Assembly (NCBI GenBank): GCA_005879585.1
Contig: VBKG01000330.1
Location: 1-43,729, forward strand
From: Deltaproteobacteria bacterium
GTDB taxonomy: Bacteria; Desulfobacterota; Binatia; DP-6
DNA: 43,729 bases
Direction of reading: 5' to 3'
The position numbers and the translations under genes were made by a program. Each line of letters starts with the position of its first letter. The stretch's first letter is position 1. Shown here piece by piece: positions 42,182 through 43,729 of this stretch. Under the pieces are notes generated by a model. It was not told where the DNA came from. It worked only from the letters and a program-made list of their open reading frames with translations, and ran no database searches.

Positions 42182-42475
42182 ATGTATCAGCCCGGCGACT
42201 GCGTCTATCCAGCGGATCTTCCCCGGCGGTTTCTCTGCCGGGTGGCCGGCGCGGAGAGCTTCTCTACCGCCGCCGGCATCTCGCAGATCTTGCGGCTGCA
42301 ACCGCTCGAGGGACCGTGGCCGGCCGAGACGATCCTGATCCGGCTCGACTGTGCCGTCGTCGCGGTACCGGCGCGTCACCTCTGGCAGGCCCAGCGGCCG
42401 AAGCGCCGATCCGCAACGCGCCGTCCCGTGCGACGCGTCACCACGCTCCATCCCGCTCGCCGGGCGACCGCGTGA
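42182..42475 (+). CDS. Small conserved protein, unknown function
   Basis: 97 residues. The ATG at 42182 has GGAGGG 7 bp upstream; an ATG at 42176 is too close to it. MYQPGDCVYPADLPRRFLC, RVAGAESFSTAAGISQILRL and QPLEGPWPAETILIRLDCAV suggest a small beta-rich domain. I have seen similar short proteins in deltaproteobacterial-type genomes but know no function. The stop overlaps the start of the ACP-fusion gene by one base (TGATG). Confidence 0.7.
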   Translation: MYQPGDCVYPADLPRRFLCRVAGAESFSTAAGISQILRLQPLEGPWPAETILIRLDCAVVAVPARHLWQAQRPKRRSATRRPVRRVTTLHPARRATA

Positions 42476-43023
42476 TGACCGCCGCCTACGCGACGCTTGA
42501 GCCGCGGGTGCGGCAGGCGGTGGCGGAGAACCTGGGCGTCAGCCTCGAGGAGCTCACCCCGGACGTCTCGCTGACCGACGATCTCGCCGCCGACTCGCTC
42601 GACCTTCTCGAGCTCGCACTCGCCATCGAGCACGAGCTCGGGATCACCATCCCCGAGCGCATCCTCGAGGAGGTCCGCACGTACGGCGAGCTCGTGCACG
42701 CGACGTTCGCGCTCGTCGAAGAGCGTCTCCAGCCGGAACCCGAGCCTGTCCTGTTCCGTTCCCGCGTCGTCGCACCGGGCCGCGCGGCCAGCGTGCTCGA
42801 GCGGGCGGGCTGGCTCACGCCCCATGCGGAAGAGATGATCGCCGAGGACGCGCTCCGCGCCGGACGCGGCGCCCATCTCTCCGTCACGGTCGCGGCCGAC
42901 GCCGGGTCCGCGGACGTCGCGCGCGTGCAGGCGCGCTTCGCACGCCTCGGCGGCCGCGGCATCGCAGTGAGCATCTCGCGTGCGGGTCATCGGAAACGAG
43001 CGCGTCGGGAACGCGCCGCCTGA
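42475..43023 (+). CDS. Acyl carrier protein domain with C-terminal extension
   Basis: 182 residues. Residues 1-80 are an ACP: VRQAVAENLGVSLEELTPDV, then DLAADSLDLLELALAIEHEL, with Ser in the DSL motif as phosphopantetheine site. The rest (residues about 95-180) is a basic, Ala/Arg-rich segment including VLERAGWLTPHAEEMIAEDA and a possible small alpha/beta part. The pairing of an ACP with an additional segment of unknown fold is uncommon. Coupled with the upstream small gene. No ketosynthase or fatty-acid genes are nearby. Confidence 0.85.
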   Translation: MTAAYATLEPRVRQAVAENLGVSLEELTPDVSLTDDLAADSLDLLELALAIEHELGITIPERILEEVRTYGELVHATFALVEERLQPEPEPVLFRSRVVAPGRAASVLERAGWLTPHAEEMIAEDALRAGRGAHLSVTVAADAGSADVARVQARFARLGGRGIAVSISRAGHRKRARRERAA

Positions 43024-43026
43024 TCG

Positions 43027-43212
43027 ATGGTTCACATCGCGCGCCGGATCGTGACCCAGCACGGCGGGCGCGTGCACGTCGGACCGCGCGAGGGCGGTGG
43101 CGCCGTGTGTACGGTCGCGCTGCCGTGCCCGGTGGCCGAAGGCAGCGGCGGCTACGCGGCCTCGCGCGCGGACCGGAGCCGCGGCGCGATCACCCGCGGC
43201 CGCAGCAGGTAG
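43027..43212 (+). pseudogene. Histidine kinase C-terminal remnant
   Basis: HIARRIVTQHGGRVHVGPRE and GGGAVCTVALP (43027-43125) match the last part of a histidine-kinase ATPase domain (G2-box-like segment and final strand). The N-box, G1 box and sensor domains are absent; upstream is the intact ACP-fusion gene. After 43125 the frame becomes unrelated, and its end overlaps the convergent hydrolase gene. The ATG may be fortuitous. Confidence 0.7.
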
Positions 43213-43718
43213 GCCGCGACCGCCCGCAGCACCGCCGGGTGGTAGAGCAGCGCCAGATGGCCGGCGTCGGGAATCACGCGTATCCCGTCACGGTCCGGGG
43301 GCCGCACCAGGAAATCTTGATCGCCGAAGATCGCCAGCTCCTGCTCCGGATAGGCGTCCGTGTAGTACGGCGCGCCGAGTGTCACGAGCCGCCGCACCGC
43401 CCGCTGCCGGCTCGATTCGGTCACATACCGCGCGACGAGACCCCCGAGGCTGTGTCCCACGAGATCCACCTGCCGCGCGCCGGTGGCATCACGGATACCG
43501 TCGATCGCCCGTCCGAGCTCGTCCGCGAGCCGGTGGTGGTCGATGCGGGGCCCGTAGGAGAAGGTCGCAAACGAGCGGATGCCGACGGACGTCAGATACG
43601 TCCGCATCGGGAGGAAGTTCGTGCGGTCGCCGAGCAGGCCGTGCACGAAGACGACGGGGATCGGGTGCCGCGCGGTCGGGTCGAACTCGAGGTCGGCGAC
43701 CAACCAGCGGAGCGGCAT
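43152..43718 (-). CDS. Alpha/beta hydrolase (lipase/esterase), possibly 5'-truncated by the window edge
   Basis: 188 residues from an ATG at 43718. HPIPVVFVHGLLGDRTNF contains the oxyanion-hole HG; VDLVGHSLGGLVARYVT contains the catalytic Ser (GHSLGG); GIRVIPDAGHLALLYHP contains the catalytic His; the acid is probably Asp in IFGDQDFLV. Layout is that of small triacylglycerol lipases/esterases. The frame remains open to the end of the window, so the real start may lie beyond it. Confidence 0.85.
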   Translation of the reverse strand: MPLRWLVADLEFDPTARHPIPVVFVHGLLGDRTNFLPMRTYLTSVGIRSFATFSYGPRIDHHRLADELGRAIDGIRDATGARQVDLVGHSLGGLVARYVTESSRQRAVRRLVTLGAPYYTDAYPEQELAIFGDQDFLVRPPDRDGIRVIPDAGHLALLYHPAVLRAVAAYLLRPRVIAPRLRSAREAA

Positions 43719-43729
43719 CGACAGCGCCG

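Noticed and set aside
1-43729. CRISPR array
   Set aside because: No regularly spaced short direct repeats and no cas-type genes were seen.

Overview
The window is very GC-rich (roughly 70% by eye) bacterial chromosome. Gene content and order (panB-panC-panD-smpB-ssrA, DUF3300/DUF2950, DUF3455, cytochrome P460, many secreted hypothetical enzymes) suggest a deltaproteobacterial-type lineage, possibly Binatota/Desulfobacterota or Myxococcota. No rRNA is present, so this placement is inference. Long antisense open frames are common because of the GC content and were discarded. Coding is dense, and most convergent gene pairs end within 0-16 bp of each other.

Region 1 (1-5.8 kb): small envelope proteins (Cys-rich secreted protein, DUF3313 lipoprotein), an AI-2E/PerM-type permease, a GLG1-like Cys-rich protein, and a DUF3300-DUF2950 pair. 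That pair is broken: about 375 bp holding the DUF3300 3' end and the DUF2950 5' end sits in inverted orientation.

Region 2 (5.8-13.0 kb): an accessory block at the 3' end of the tmRNA gene. A 29-bp perfect direct repeat of the ssrA 3' end lies at 6048-6076 and again inside intact ssrA at 13004-13032. Between them is a GC-poorer cargo of six same-strand genes: BASS transporter, phenol-MetA-type outer-membrane protein, two unrecognised proteins, DyP-type peroxidase, and a cysteine-less FAD/NAD(P) oxidoreductase. A tyrosine-recombinase C-terminal remnant abuts ssrA. Outside the far repeat are a serine-recombinase C-terminal remnant and a truncated DUF4010 gene. This looks like a decayed ssrA-integrated island that kept one intact metabolic operon.

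Region 3 (13.0-18.1 kb): ssrA with a good sigma70-type promoter, smpB, and overlapping panD/panC/panB, all leftward. A structured leader with an intrinsic terminator lies directly before panB, and the panB Shine-Dalgarno is inside the hairpin. Upstream are a deoxynucleoside kinase and a divergent nagZ.

Region 4 (18.1-27.8 kb): nine genes bracketed by two inverted copies of a ~323-bp structured repeat, each copy sitting exactly between the stop codons of convergent genes. The genes encode a CoA-transferase, a phospholipase-C-type phosphoesterase, a GH114 fusion, a copper monooxygenase-like protein, DUF3455, a LuxR-type regulator with a degenerate receiver and a hydrophobic tail, DUF6941, MtnA and an SRPBCC protein.

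Region 5 (27.8-43.7 kb): an asparagine-synthase-like protein coupled to a heparinase II/III-like protein, an ABC permease, RecQ with an Arg-rich tail, a serine acetyltransferase, a TPR membrane protein, a stand-alone LigD-type phosphoesterase, a ceramidase-like enzyme, cytochrome P460, an acyl-carrier-protein fusion, a histidine-kinase remnant and an alpha/beta hydrolase that may run off the right edge.
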